DNA of 64,000 nt from Xestospongia bergquistia. Its lineage: Eukaryota; Porifera; Demospongiae; Haplosclerida; Petrosiidae. Below the pieces are notes generated by a model that was not told where the DNA came from, did not search any database, and saw only the letters and a program-made list of their open reading frames with translations. Within the stretch, counting starts at the first letter, position 1; every line of letters starts with the position of its first letter. The position numbers were made by a program, and so were the translations under genes. Shown here piece after piece: positions 11,886 through 23,992 of this stretch. The stretch covers positions 434,001 to 498,000 of the forward strand of contig OZ014414.1 of the NCBI GenBank assembly GCA_963965975.1, read 5' to 3'.

Positions 11886-13186
11886 TGCAGTGATAAAAGA
11901 TGACATGTCCAGATTGGCTGAATACTTTTGAGTGCTGACTAACTATTATAGTAAAATATTTGTAATTCTTTAGATCCTCCATTTTTGTTTTTGTTTTAGA
12001 AAATTATTTGTATTGATGTTTTATTAAAAGTTATTAATAACAAAATATAAGCTCTTTATGTTCTCATCTTTTTGTGTAGGACAAATTAAATGCTTTTTAT
12101 TATTATATCTTATTATTACTTTAATTAGTTGTTTGTTAAATCATAATTAAAGACATAACATGAGATGATGATTTACCAAACAATTAAAGTAAAAATATGA
12201 AATAATTAAAAGCATTTTTTAAAAACTACTTTATATTGTTATATGTTGTTAATGTATGTACAACAGTATAGTTTTGGTCCCAGACACCATCCACAAGTGA
12301 GAAGGAGTCTAGCATCTATACTTAAGAAACATTTGTGTTACATTTTTTGAACAGATTTAAATCTTTACTAATTCATTAATTATAAATCCATGGATAACAT
12401 TTCTTTTAGCAGAGTATTTATATAGCCAAACGTAACAAGAAACCTGATTTTTGTCATCTATTCTGCTAAAAAGAAAATGTTTTTTTTAAAATTGTCCTGA
12501 ACTACGTCATCCATGATTCTAGCAGAAACATGTAGTTAAGCTTAAATTAAAATACAAATTTGTAGTGGAAAATAGGTAGTAACTGAGAGCAAGCATACTT
12601 AACTCCATTGAATGATATTATAGATACAAATGAAAATTAATACTCCTGTTTGATAAATTGTACTTAGGGCAAGTTAATTTTCAAGGTTAAAATTTAATTA
12701 ATTCAAATAGCGCTTGATGGGTTAAAATTCAATAACAATTTTATTCTGTTAAATATTAATATTAATATTAATATTAACGTATGGCAGACTTCATTTGGCA
12801 AATTGGCTCAAAATCATAAAATGATTTGATTAAATAAAGTGTGCTCAAAATTTTTTCTCTGTATCAGAATACTCTAGGCCTTTCTCTACTTTTTCTCTAC
12901 CCCCTCTTAATTAAATTGATGAGGTCATAACTATTAGTCTTTACAAGAGAGGGCTGAATTTTTTAGCCCTACATGTGAGTATGCTGTTAGTTTTATTGTA
13001 AATATAAATGTTAGAATATAGGTGAAAATGGTACTTCATTGTCATTATATGATTGATTATAAATTTACTTTAGTTAAAGAAAATGTTTAGAGTACCAGTT
13101 ATAGAACAACATACTTATATTATGTGTGAAATTAATACAATAATGTATGTTTATGAGTTTTCTTCTTTTCATTTTCACTTGTGCAC
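11886..13186. other. Intergenic
   Basis: No gene seen. It contains an imperfect palindrome at 12088-12217 (outer arms AAATGCTTTT and AAAAGCATTT) that looks like a small inverted-repeat element, and a short ATTAAT run near 12750-12775. Confidence 0.5.
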
Positions 13187-13537
13187 CTACAATGCTGGAA
13201 GTTTTGGAAGCTTTGGAAGCTTCGGAAGCTTTGGAAGCTTTGGAAGCTTCGGAAGCTTTGGAATCTTATCACGCTTCATCAAGACTCTCATCTTTTTAGC
13301 ACGATGAGTTTCTTTTGTGGCCTTAATTGCTTTGGGCACTTTTTTCTTGGGGCTTGGCTTCTTCTTAGGACCTGGTGTCTTCTTCTTGGGTCCTGGCTTC
13401 TTCTTAGGACCTGATGTCTTCTTCTTGGAGCCTGGTTTGGGACCTGGCTTCTTAGTGTAATGTTGAACCTGAAATTTGGGCAAACCATTTTTGCCTTTGT
13501 ATTGCTTAAGGACAACGTTTGAGTAGAACTCAGACAT
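13187..13537 (-). CDS. Small, highly basic Lys/Pro-rich repeat protein
   Basis: A single-exon frame of 116 residues starting at the ATG 13537-13535. The first 30 residues (MSEFYSNVVLKQYKGKNG...) are of ordinary composition. The middle is built from KKPGPKP / GPKKK-like repeats. The C-terminus is seven PKL triplets encoded by a 9-b DNA repeat, ending in PAL. The charge and repeats resemble DNA- or RNA-compacting proteins such as H1 or protamine-like tails, but I do not recognise the family. The N-terminal block is the part conserved in the decayed copy at 11046-11236, which supports the start and strand. Plus-strand frames with GSF repeats are shadows of the same repeat. Confidence 0.65.
   Translation of the reverse strand: MSEFYSNVVLKQYKGKNGLPKFQVQHYTKKPGPKPGSKKKTSGPKKKPGPKKKTPGPKKKPSPKKKVPKAIKATKETHRAKKMRVLMKRDKIPKLPKLPKLPKLPKLPKLPKLPAL
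13196..13264. repeat. 9-b coding minisatellite
   Basis: Units of GGAAGCTTT or GGAAGCTTC in tandem; on the minus strand they encode the PKL triplets. Confidence 0.95.
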
Positions 13538-14138
13538 CACTTAAATTTGAAAGAGTTATGCCGTCTTCGCCTACTCGAATATTTAAACAGTTCGCCTACG
13601 GATATCGTAATATTCTAATTAAACAAACATTTTGAATTTGCAAATTACAAGTAAGCTACTGAACCGAAAGGGACTGAAACAATTTAAATAATAATGAAGG
13701 AGTTTAGGATAAATGATGATTAAAGAGTGTACAATTTAATGTTAAAGTAAGCAATGATTAAAGAATTTATAAGTTAATATGTTGAGGTATGTCTGCTACA
13801 TAGTCTGATAAAGAGATGACATCACTGTTAAATCTTTGAGTTTCTTAATGTATTTTCATTTGATATAACTATATATATATTTAGAAACAACCTTTTCCAT
13901 CATATTTTTAATCAGTTAATACACAACTAACTTAAAAAACCAATTACTACTAAACATTATTTTTGGCAGATTTTGTGAATTTTTCTACTACAATGTATAT
14001 ATTGTTGTATTTGACAGAAAAAAGCAAAATCGAAAATTTACAGTTAAATTGAAAGATGTTAAACTACAATTATTACTCTACATGTAAATGTTTTTTTCTG
14101 TAGCAAGAGTTAACTTGACAACAATAATGTTGTCATCT
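13538..14138. other. Intergenic
   Basis: Space between the Lys-rich gene start and the 3' end of the caspase gene. No coding or repeat structure of note. Confidence 0.5.
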
Positions 14139-15499
14139 TCAATTGACTTGAGCTTTGTATTTTGAGAAGATATCTGGTTTGCTCAAATGATCTCTGACCA
14201 CATCAGAAATGTCTTTGACACCAGTCTTAGGTTTGCCAAATTTTATACGAGTTGGCTTGTCCAATGAATTAATTATAGTACGCCAGGTATAAATATAGTT
14301 GTCAATATTCTCTCCAGTGATTTCATCAATCAAAAACTCAAGCTTAAGAAAATTCCGAAACCAAGCGTCACTTTGATTTGCATCTCGGAGAAGACGTTTT
14401 CCAAAATAATCTCTCCACTTTTTTTCGTCATCTTTAATACCATCTAATACTATCATCAGATCACTCTTGTCAGGTATGGCAGACATAATTGTCTCAATAT
14501 CAATGACTTCTACATAACATTAGAGGTATATGTAACCAAGTGACTTTAATTATTGACATACTGGACTTACCTTCAACTTCATCGCTGACTGGTGGTTTAG
14601 GCTCAACTGGTTGTGAATCTTGTAAAGGTGGATTTGTGACTATATAAAAATAATAGCAAATATAAAAGTACAAGTTAATAATGTCTTTAATGCAACTACA
14701 TGTACATGTATATGGTCATAGTAACATGATTTAATATTAGTTAATGTACCTCGCTCTACAAGTGTCCCATCTCCACCAATTGATGTGAAGTGAGGGCCTT
14801 GTGGTCTCTTGTCACTTACTAACTTAGTTGTGTCACGAATAACTTCATTTCTTGTCAGCTCGAGAATCTCATTAACTTTTTTTAAAGATGCATATTTCTT
14901 TATATTATTACAGAGTACACCTGTCCATTTGCTACCTTTTGATGGACTACCAGAAGCGGGAGCTCTCAAATATGTTGCATAAGCAATAATGGTGAAATCA
15001 TGACTGGGCATAAAGGATGGTAGGTCATCACGATTTGTTAAAATTTGATCTGTTTTTACAGATATTTGAGATTCTGTTAAGCAGCAGTCAAAAAGAAACA
15101 AACGCTTTCGATTTGCAAGACAGCAGCCTTCATAACCAGGTTGAAGTGGCTCGGTTACATTTTCAAAAGGGATTGGCTCTTTTTGATCATGAAACCAAAA
15201 AAAACCTTTATTGTTGTCTTTACTAATTCCGCCATGACCAGCGTAATAGACAACAATCCATTTGTATTCAATAGGATAATCCTTGTATTTCGAAATGATT
15301 TTTGCAGCATTTTTCATTTTTGAAGGTGTTGTATTTTTAACAACCCATATAGCATAATTGAGATTTCTAAAAGTATCTTTGACTTTCTCCACATCGATAC
15401 GTGTTCCTGTCTTCTTATCATTGACATCAAATATGACAACGAAACCAACTCTTTCATCTCTGTAAGTCATTATTGATACAAACTCCTTCTGCAGTTTGG
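14139..15499 (-). CDS. Caspase-like (C14) cysteine protease with C-terminal Death-like domain
   Basis: Exons 15499-14750, 14639-14571 and 14509-14139 join at phase 1; from the first ATG (15470) this gives 386 residues. The protease part has the p20-type core: strand GFVVIFDV, catalytic His79 in YYAGHGG and catalytic Cys, probably Cys130, in LFLFDCC. A p10-like segment follows (FTIIAYATYLRAPASGS, KWTGVL). A proline-rich linker (PVEPKPPVSDE) leads to a Death-like domain (KKWRDYFGKRLL, YTWRTIINSL, VVRDHLSKPDIFSKY). Its C-terminal helix resembles that of the nearby Death-domain-only proteins. The reading frame stays open upstream of the ATG to an acceptor at 15500, so an earlier exon, not found, may supply the true start. 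Likely role: cell-death or inflammatory protease recruited by Death-domain contact (inference). Confidence 0.8.
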
Positions 15500-16355
15500 C
15501 TGTAGGGAGTAGAAAATCATTATAAAATTCTCAGTTTACATTTGATAATATAATAATAATAATTAACTCAAAAGAATGTCAAAGAACTTTAGTAACTTTA
15601 GAGATGTCATTAATTGAATATTTGTCATATTTTTTGTTAATAATTATTAGTCTCGTCAGAGATGTAGCAGTCTGGGGACAAGATTATAATTATTGTATGA
15701 CATATGACTCCACACATGAACAGTTTTATGCAGGCTTTAGTGAAGATGTCTGAGGTAAGAAAACATTAGACTAATAAGAAGAAAAAGCACACAAACCTAC
15801 TAGAATAGGGTTTATAAGCATCAAAGTAGCTTGAATCCTTAATGCAGTTGGTAAGAAAATGATTACATCAAAAATTACACACAAATTTCTTAATGCCAAG
15901 TAATAGTCAGATCTTGTAATGAAACCCCTTTTTTCACATTTGAATAAAAAATTTGATTACCTTTGTTATAGAAGAAACTAATTTATTCATTAATGTGATA
16001 ACACTTGTGCACATTCACTAGACAGAATAAATTTGATTGGTCTAAAGTAAATGTTAGCAGAAGTAGTCCAGAGCCTTCCTCTAGCCTCCACAATGTCAAG
16101 AAATGAGCTGTTTGAGACTATGTAGGTTCAATATAGCCTAATATTTATATAGCCTGATGTCTGTTCATGTTTACAATGTATGAACTCCATACTTTTATAT
16201 GTAGTTAATTGTTAAAACTATGATCATTAGAATTATTCTTAGACAAAAATAAGATACTGGTCCAGGACTATTATTATAGTAAATTTGATAATATTTTACT
16301 AATCAAAACATTATGGCAATCACTTTTTTCACCAATAACTTATTGTTACAATCAA

Positions 16356-16446
<91 letters not shown>

Positions 16447-17240
16447 ACTAGTCTGGAAATATTGATTATTGCCAGCTGAAGTGGATAAGACTACTTTGCT
16501 TTGTGTTAAAAGTAGAAAAAGAATAATTCTGTTCATTTTGATAATCAAGATATAATAGTTGCTGATCATTTATGTACAGATATTTTCACAGCAAAAATAT
16601 TTAGCAATGCAATAAACTTGAAGATAAAGCAGACATATTTAAAACAATTAAATGATCTGTACAAGATGTCTAAAGCAGTGTGAAGGTGAATAAGATCAAA
16701 GACTAAGTTAGAAGTTAGATATATAGAAATTATACTACAAATGCTAAAGTTTACTATTATTCTGGAGAGACTAGAAATCAAAGCCACATTTATCATTAAA
16801 TCTACTCTATCACTTTGTGAGTAAACCCTGTGTATTATTGTATTAGTATATACTTTATTTTTTGCATTATTGTTAGTTTGTTTTATGTAATGCCAATTTA
16901 TTGATAGCTAAATATCAACTCAGTTGCATACCAAAGTTACACTTGCGCTACATACTAGTAGTATGCATTGGTTAAAAATTACTTCAATTATATATGTAAT
17001 GCTAAACTTACAATATTCTGAGTCGACTTGTTCCTATAATAATGGAGAGAAAATATAAAACAGTAATCCCATTGTGTTTTGTCTTATTTTTTACTGTTTT
17101 TTACATTATTTTAAAACACAGTCAACAGTAATTATCTTTGTATTTGCATATTTAGCAATTGAGCATAGTATTATCTCTATATTGTTGTAATGAGCTTTTC
17201 CTTTATAATGCAGTTGTCAACACCTGGTTCTGAGGATTAG
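15500..17240. other. Intergenic
   Basis: No supportable gene. It contains the AT microsatellite at 16360-16443. About 17060-17160 matches sequence recurring at 19780-19870 and 22300-22390 in the Death-domain duplication blocks, marking the breakpoint that removed the last exon of MRH1. Confidence 0.5.
16360..16443. repeat. AT microsatellite with AGTACT centre
   Basis: Two TA-repeat arms flank an AGTACTT core, making a long self-complementary tract. Confidence 0.95.
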
Positions 17241-19012
17241 TTATGTTTTAAATCCATTTTTTAAACATAATTTCTTTTTCTGCCTTACTTTTATTAGTCC
17301 TAGCAATGCAAACCAGAACTGTCGTTGAGGTATGATATTGTAACCAGTTTTTTTATATTTAAATTTCAATAATAGAGCACCTGCAATGACAATACCAACC
17401 ACAAATCTACAACACAAACAGATACAGACTATATAACTGAACACAGTATACTGCAGTATTATTATATATTAGTGTGTACCATAATGAGCTAATATGTACA
17501 TATGCATGTATAGGGGTTAACTCTGTCAGTAATAGTATATGACTTACGTAACTATTAGTACAATTCCAATTGGTCCATCTTTATTTGATGATGATGATGA
17601 TCCTGGTTCTGGTGCTGGACCACTACACCCTCCAGGACAGGCACATTTAGACCTTAAATCAAATTCCTTAGATATGAAGAAATATATTCATGTATGAATG
17701 ATGAATGATTGCCTGGATGTTGAATGAATGGATGGATAAATGGGTGTGTCAACATATTGATAGCCAGAACAATTGACATATATGATCAGCTTACATATGT
17801 AAGTTCAGTTATGTCCCCATGTGCTACTAACTGTGGTACCTCTGCAGTGGGATCACAAATTAATTTGACGATTGACATTCTATACAGTATACAATATATG
17901 GCTTGTAATTCAATTCTGAGATGTAATCAATTTACCTTCCACCTTGACCATGGCCATATTGTAGGTATCTGTTACTTCTTTCAATATAAAATGTTTCAGA
18001 AGCTACTGTTCCACACATTAAAGTACAGCCATTCCTAGCTGTTTGACAGACCTGAGAAGAGTATTATAATTACTTTTATGAATACTTACTGCTATTCCAT
18101 TTTGAGCACATTCTCCATATTGTCCTTGAAATCCATAACAAGGATTATAGTCATAAACACGACCTCTAGAATCTGGCACATTGCTGAACCTGGTACACAA
18201 AAGAGACAATCCATATGATATTCTTTGTTATTATATATGTTTACCAGTCTAATTCTGTCAGTCATTGTTTGATCAATTACTTGTTATCTGGTTAGTTGTC
18301 TATTTGTATCAGTCATCTATTTTGTCTGTCTGTTTGTCTGTCCTCATGTAAAAGTCCCTTGATAGCCAATTATTACTTGTTACATGTATCTAAAAACCTC
18401 ATTATATTAATGTGTCCTTAATATATTATCAATATGTTATGCAAATACTAACTTACTGGTGTAATACAAATGTCCATGTATGTTATTTACATATACATTT
18501 CTATAATTAAAGAATATCAATAAGCTAATCCTTTAGTAACTACATTTAGTATTATATGCTCTTAATGTAGTGGTTGAGTACACAATATGGAACGTGTACT
18601 CAATAATCGAGGTCTGTATCTCTACTTCTTAAAGAGACTATATTTACACTGAAATGTTCAGGGTCTTTATATTATACAGTACTTATACAACTAAATTATA
18701 GCAGCTGTTGTTCATAGATAGGGACATTAGTTGTTTATATGTGTTCTGCTTACAAAATTTAACTCACTTACAATGGTCCATTTCGACTTGCTATACTTGT
18801 AAGATCAATAAGTCCTTGAGTTGTCTGACACACACATGTAGGATAACCAGGAGGTGGATTACATACTTGACAATGTAGTTCATAAATGCAGCATTGTAAT
18901 AACAGCAGCTGCAATATCATAGACTTAGCCATAACTAAAGAACTAACTCCTCACTAAGATGACAACTAGTCTTTGAAAAGTTCACATAAAGTGGGAGGTA
19001 AATAATGAATGC
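17180..19012. repeat. Segmental duplicate of 34462-36358
   Basis: Introns, exons and 5' flank of MRH1 match those of MRH5 closely over about 1.85 kb, including the stretches at 18240-18760 and 35560-36090. Homology ends at about 17182 on one side and about 19012 on the other. Confidence 0.85.
17241..18932 (-). CDS. MRH-domain type I membrane protein 1 (MRH1), tail exon lost
   Basis: Exons 18932-18772, 18189-18090, 18051-17936, 17879-17795, 17666-17548 and 17406-17289. Signal peptide (ILQLLLLQCCIYELHCQ), then the MRH-like luminal fold: CVCQTTQGLIDLTSIA, YDYNPCYGF, VCQTARNGC, LICDPTAEV and Y-x-F-x-L-x-S-x-CACPGGC. A Ser-rich stalk, one membrane helix (17548-17406 region, three residues shorter than in MRH5) and the tail core IIPQRQFWFALLGLIK follow. 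The final exon with the KDG...YxxPhi tail is missing: homology with MRH5 stops near 17182. If the last intron is retained the protein ends at 17241 (248 residues) with a Lys-rich stub. It may be a truncated gene or a pseudogene. It is a copy of MRH5. Confidence 0.7.
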
Positions 19013-21184
19013 TATTATTATTGTTACTATTATAGTATCAGGTAGATACATCAAACTTAAGTCATAAGACTTGAATTCTGATTGTCACTGAGTAGTCATG
19101 GGTGGTTGATCCAGGAGTGTCAGTACTGATCACAATATTAACTGTATGCTTGCACTAAACATTTTCTAGGTACTATTAATAATTTTTTTGACATAAAGTG
19201 GATATTCCAACATTTGGTGACTGCCTTTAATCTATGAATGAATACAGTATATGGTAATATAATGAGACTGAATATAATGCTATTACAAAATGTAATTTTA
19301 TCATGTCATGGAGATAGAATCTTTTAGTGGTGGGTAGTTTTAACACATTAATTTATTGGTAAATAGACATCATACAATGTGTGTATACCTATTATCATTT
19401 CCTAGCAACCATGCATCATACTATCTGTTATAGTCACACATAAAATCAAGTTTAGAATCCATTGTAATGTTTTCCAGTTTTTACATCAATTAGTCTAAAC
19501 AGCTAATGAATCTAATTAATGAGCAAGTGATACTAGATATATAATGTATACACATCATATGACCTCTCTTTACCAATGAAAACTAATTAATATGAGGAAA
19601 CATTAATTGGTATACACACATTGTATCATGTCTATTTACTAGTCCTATACTTCACTACATATACATATAGAAAGGAAACTAGTGAGTAACAAGAAATTTG
19701 AGTAGCAGATTATTGTGTTAAAATGAAAACTAGTGAAAGAATTGTGTCTCCATGATGATGATAAAATTATATCTAGTAATCCCATTGTATTCTGTCTTAT
19801 TTTTACTGTTTTTTTATATTTTTAAAATACAGTCAAACAATAATTATCTTTGCATATACTGAATGTAACTTGATCATTACTATAGTGCTCTCCCTTCCTA
19901 TGATGAACATTTTCCCTATAGTTTTGTATATTGTACTTGTTTACTAACACTTTAGCTTTATATATCACCATATATGGCAATTAAGTGTTTACTTGTGTGT
20001 GAACCTCATATGACAATTTGTACATTTAATGATACATTATTTTAATTTTAACAGTTATATATATATATTGTATTTTACATATACATACACAATATGGTAT
20101 TATGAGTTTACTCCATTTGTCACTTTGTATGAGGATGTTGTACATATGTATGACCAGATCAGACATATGACCACTCTACAGTTTCTTAGTTTAATTTCCT
20201 ACATCAGAAGTACAGTTGTACTATATTAATGACAAAACCTTTCAAGGAGAGTGTGGGCATGTTCCATATAATTGTTATCAGTGTTCCCTAAAGCTCTCCC
20301 TCCCCCTACAAGCATGTTTTTTTCTATTTAGTTTTCTCTAAGGGCATATCCAGTTGTCAACACTCTCATAGCCACCCAAAACTACAATAGTTATACAAAT
20401 TCATTGATATTGTACATGATAAGATTAATTATTATAAGACATACGACTGCTATCCAGTTTCCTTTGTATAATTTCACATTTGTAACAGCTGATCTATAAT
20501 TATTTCTGATAAAACCTTTTTTCATGGAAACTGTGGGCATGTTCAATGTTATCAGTTCTCCTTTGAGCTCTCCCTCCAGATCTCCTTACAAGCATGTTCT
20601 ATCTACTTAGTTTCTCTAAGAGAATGTCTAGTTGTCAATATACTATTATAGTCATACTAAAACTGCAATAGTCATGTATGAATAAAAATATATAAGAAAA
20701 CTAAAAGACTTTTAATTCAATTTTATAAACACAATATTTGTATTATTGAACTACAATTATTATTAACATATATTGTTACAAAGAGCTACACAGTAAGGTA
20801 AGAATGTTCTTTCACTTATAATTACTGAAGACTACTATGTGATGTATTATGTGTAAAACTAACAATGAACAAAAGATGAGTAGTCTTGTTTTGTTTCATT
20901 TACCAGTTTGTTTACTAATTAAACTTATAATTATTTATTATAACAATAAATTCTCTATAACTAACAACATTGTATTTAAAATTCAATTATGTTTGATAAT
21001 ACTTTAAATTTTCCTTAGAATTAAATATAACGTGGTTCATTAGGTAGTACCTAACATTGTATGTATCTTGTTTTAATTGCACGTGACAATAATGTTGTAA
21101 TACGCGCTGTTTTCAATTCTGCTAGAGACGTATATATATACGTAGCGTGCTTTCAAAAATCAATTATACTCAAAACTTGAAGAG
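18933..21184. other. Intergenic; first duplicated block upstream of Death-domain gene 5
   Basis: No coding exons. From about 19583 it belongs to a block repeated at 22118. Within it, a segment with CAAGCATGTT and TCTCTAAG occurs twice (about 20240-20460 and 20510-20690), showing older tandem repeats inside the block. Confidence 0.5.
21080..21085. promoter_or_regulatory. Conserved E-box (CACGTG) upstream of Death-domain gene 5
   Basis: CACGTG sits 105 b before the ATG within a block (TTTTAATTGCACGTGACAAT) conserved in the duplicate at 23869-23874. Binding by a bHLH factor is inference. Confidence 0.4.
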
Positions 21185-21605
21185 ATGGCAGGTACAATAA
21201 TGTTTATAATATATGATAGTTTGTTGTGAAACTGAGTGATATTAATATAAGATTTATTTATTTTTAGATATAACAAGATTCTTAGATAAAGTTGCTGTTG
21301 TCCCAAACGATGTCGTTAATCAGTTGGCTGATATTGATTATAAATGGCATGAAATTGGTACCGCTTTGAATTTACCCTTTGGTTACCTACAGGGACTGGA
21401 TGGTAGAAATCGTGTTCGACTCACTAGTGTTATAAATGAATGGTGTACTACAACTAGGAATCCGAAAATTCCCACCTGGTCTATGGTTCTAGAAGCTGTT
21501 GAAGGACCCATTGTTAATAATTATCTTAAAGCACAGCAAATACGAGAATGGCTGGCCCAAAAAGATCAATTCGATAAATATATGGAGAAAATGAAGAAGA
21601 ACTAA
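21185..21605 (+). CDS. Death-domain-only protein, copy 5
   Basis: Exon 1 is 21185-21191 (ATGGCAG, donor gtacaa) and exon 2 is 21268-21605; phase 1, 114 residues. The domain starts DITRFLDK, the same DITR start as the R2 Death-domain exon at 54022. It continues KWHEIGTALNLPFGYL, SVINEWCTT, TWSMVLEAVEG and QIREWLAQKDQFDKYM. Only a short Lys-rich tail follows. The seven-base first exon is the smallest in the window, but the matching structure in block B and in copies 3 and 4 supports it. Likely a cytosolic homotypic adaptor. Confidence 0.8.
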
Positions 21606-23992
21606 TAAGAAGACCTTATCTTCATCTTTTACTTATATATATATAATATTATTGTTAGAACATTCTAGTTATATAATTATTTAGAGGTTTTGGATCTTTT
21701 TATATAGTTTATTGCAGTTTAAAAAAAAATCTTAACTTTTGATTAACAATATCAATGAAAGATATAAAACTTGCAACTCCTTTCTATTAATGGAGTATGC
21801 ACCTCCTGTGACATGTGAATAGATATAATCATGAGATGTTATACACATGGTCAACATCTGTCTGCTTCCATAGTCTGCACTTACATGACAATTGCCAATG
21901 GGAAGACATGACTAGCTTTTGTCAGTACAATATAAATAATATAAATATGTAAATAAATATATATTAATGTACTTAAACATCTAATACTTTTAATGTGTCT
22001 GATTATATTAAGTCATTATACTGTATATTGTGCCACCATTAAAATGGTGCTGGCCATTAATACCAAACTGGTTTACTCCAATAATGTACATAAATATTAA
22101 ATCCAATTTAATCCAATACTAATTAATATGAGGAAACACTAATTACATTGTATCATGTCTATTTACTAATCCTGTAGCTCACTACATGTACATATAGAAA
22201 AGGAAACTAGTGAGTAACAAGAAATTAGAATAACAAATTGTTGTGCTAAAATGAAAACTAGTGAAAGGATTGTGTCTCCATGATGATGATAAAATTATAT
22301 ATAGTAATCCTATTGTGCTCCGTCTTATTTTTTACTGTTTACATTTTTTTTAAACACAGTCAATTACAATTATCTTTGCATTTACTTTCTTATACTGAAT
22401 CTAACCTGATCAATGTCCTCCTCTCTCCCTATGCACTTTAGCTTTGTACATCACTGTAAATAGAAACTAAGCATCTATCCATGTGTGGTCCTCATATAGC
22501 ACTTTTGTACTTTAAAATGACACATTACTTTAATTTTAACAGTTATATATATTGTATTTTACACATACATACATAATATATTCTATGTTATTATGAGTTT
22601 AATCAGTTTGTCACTTTGTATGATATATGACCAGATCAGACATATGGCCACTCTACAGTTTCTTAGTTTAATTTCCTACATCACAAGTACATGTACAGTT
22701 GTAACACTTTATCTATTTTCCTGATAAAAACCTTTCAAGGAGACTAGTACTAGTTAGTACATTTAATGACACATTAGTTTAATTTTAACAGTTATATATA
22801 CATACACAATATGTTACTTTGAGTTTACTCAGCTTGTCATTTTGTATGATATTGTACATATGTATGACCAGGTCAGATATATGACCACTCTCCAGTTTCT
22901 CACAAGTACAGTTGAAACACTTGATCTATTTTCCTGATAAAAACCTTTCAAGGAGAGTGAGGGCATGTTCCATATGATTGTTATCAGTGCTCCCTAAAAC
23001 TCTCCCTCCCACTACAAGCATATTTTATCTATTTAGTTTTCTCTAAGGACATATCCAGTTGTCAACACTATCATAACCACCCAAAACTATGGTAGACATG
23101 TAAATTCATTGATATTGTACATGATAAGATTACCTATTACCAGACATACAACTGCTATCTAGTTTCTTTTGTTTAATTTTACAGTTATAACAGCTTATCT
23201 ATATTCCTGATAAGACCTTTTTTCATGGAAACAGTGGGCATGTTCCATGTTATCAGTTCTCCCTTGAGCTCTCCCTCCAGATCTCCTTACAAGCATGTTT
23301 TATCTACTTAGTTTCTCTAAGAGAATCTCTGGTTGTCAATATGCTATTATAGTCATACTAAAACTACAATAGTTATGTATGAATAAATACATATAAGAAA
23401 ACTAAAAGACTATAAATTCAATTTTATAAACACAATATTTGTATTATTGAACTGCAATTATTACAAACATATATTGTTACAAAGAGCTACACAGAGAGAT
23501 AAGAATGTTCTTTCACCTCTTAAGACTACTATGTGATGTTTTATATTTAAAACCAAATTAAACAAAAGATAGTCTTATTTTGTGTCATTTACCAGTTTGT
23601 TACAGATGTATTAATTCAATTTATAATTATATATATTATACTACAATAAATTATATGTATTATAACAATAAATATAACAATAAATTATATAGATTATAAC
23701 AATAAATATAAAAAACATTATAACAATAAAGTCTCTTTAGGTAACAACATTGTATTTAAAATTTACTTCTGTTTAATACTACAATATGTTACGTCAAATT
23801 TTCATAGAATTAAATATATCGTGGTTCACTATATAGTACCTAACATTGTACGTGTCTTCTTTTAATTGCACGTGACAATGATTTATAATACGCACGAATC
23901 GCTGTTTTCTAAGATTACTTCCGCTAGAGCTGCTAGAGACTTACGTGTGTAGCGTGTTTTTCAAAAGGCAATTGTACTAAAGACTTTTGAAG
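21606..23992. other. Intergenic; 3' flank of block A and upstream part of block B
   Basis: Repeat-rich non-coding DNA. Three diverged copies of an approximately 250-b segment occur between 22560 and 23400. No gene found. Confidence 0.5.
23869..23874. promoter_or_regulatory. Conserved E-box (CACGTG) upstream of Death-domain gene 6
   Basis: The block-B counterpart of the E-box at 21080-21085, at a similar distance (119 b) from the start codon. Confidence 0.4.

Noticed and set aside
13083..13414. Plus-strand GSF-repeat and WKL-repeat frames
   Set aside because: Antisense shadows of the 9-b repeat that encodes PKL on the minus strand.
14139..14486. Separate gene starting at the ATG at 14486
   Set aside because: The frame stays open to an acceptor at 14510 and joins at phase 1 to the caspase linker exon, so it is exon 3 of that gene.
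15745..15760. Plus-strand ATGTCTGAG followed by gtaaga as a Death-gene first exon
   Set aside because: It looks like the small first exons nearby, but no downstream coding exon in phase was found before MRH1.
20029..20229. Plus-strand frame in block A upstream region
   Set aside because: Falls in repeated non-coding sequence; the equivalent in block B is not open.
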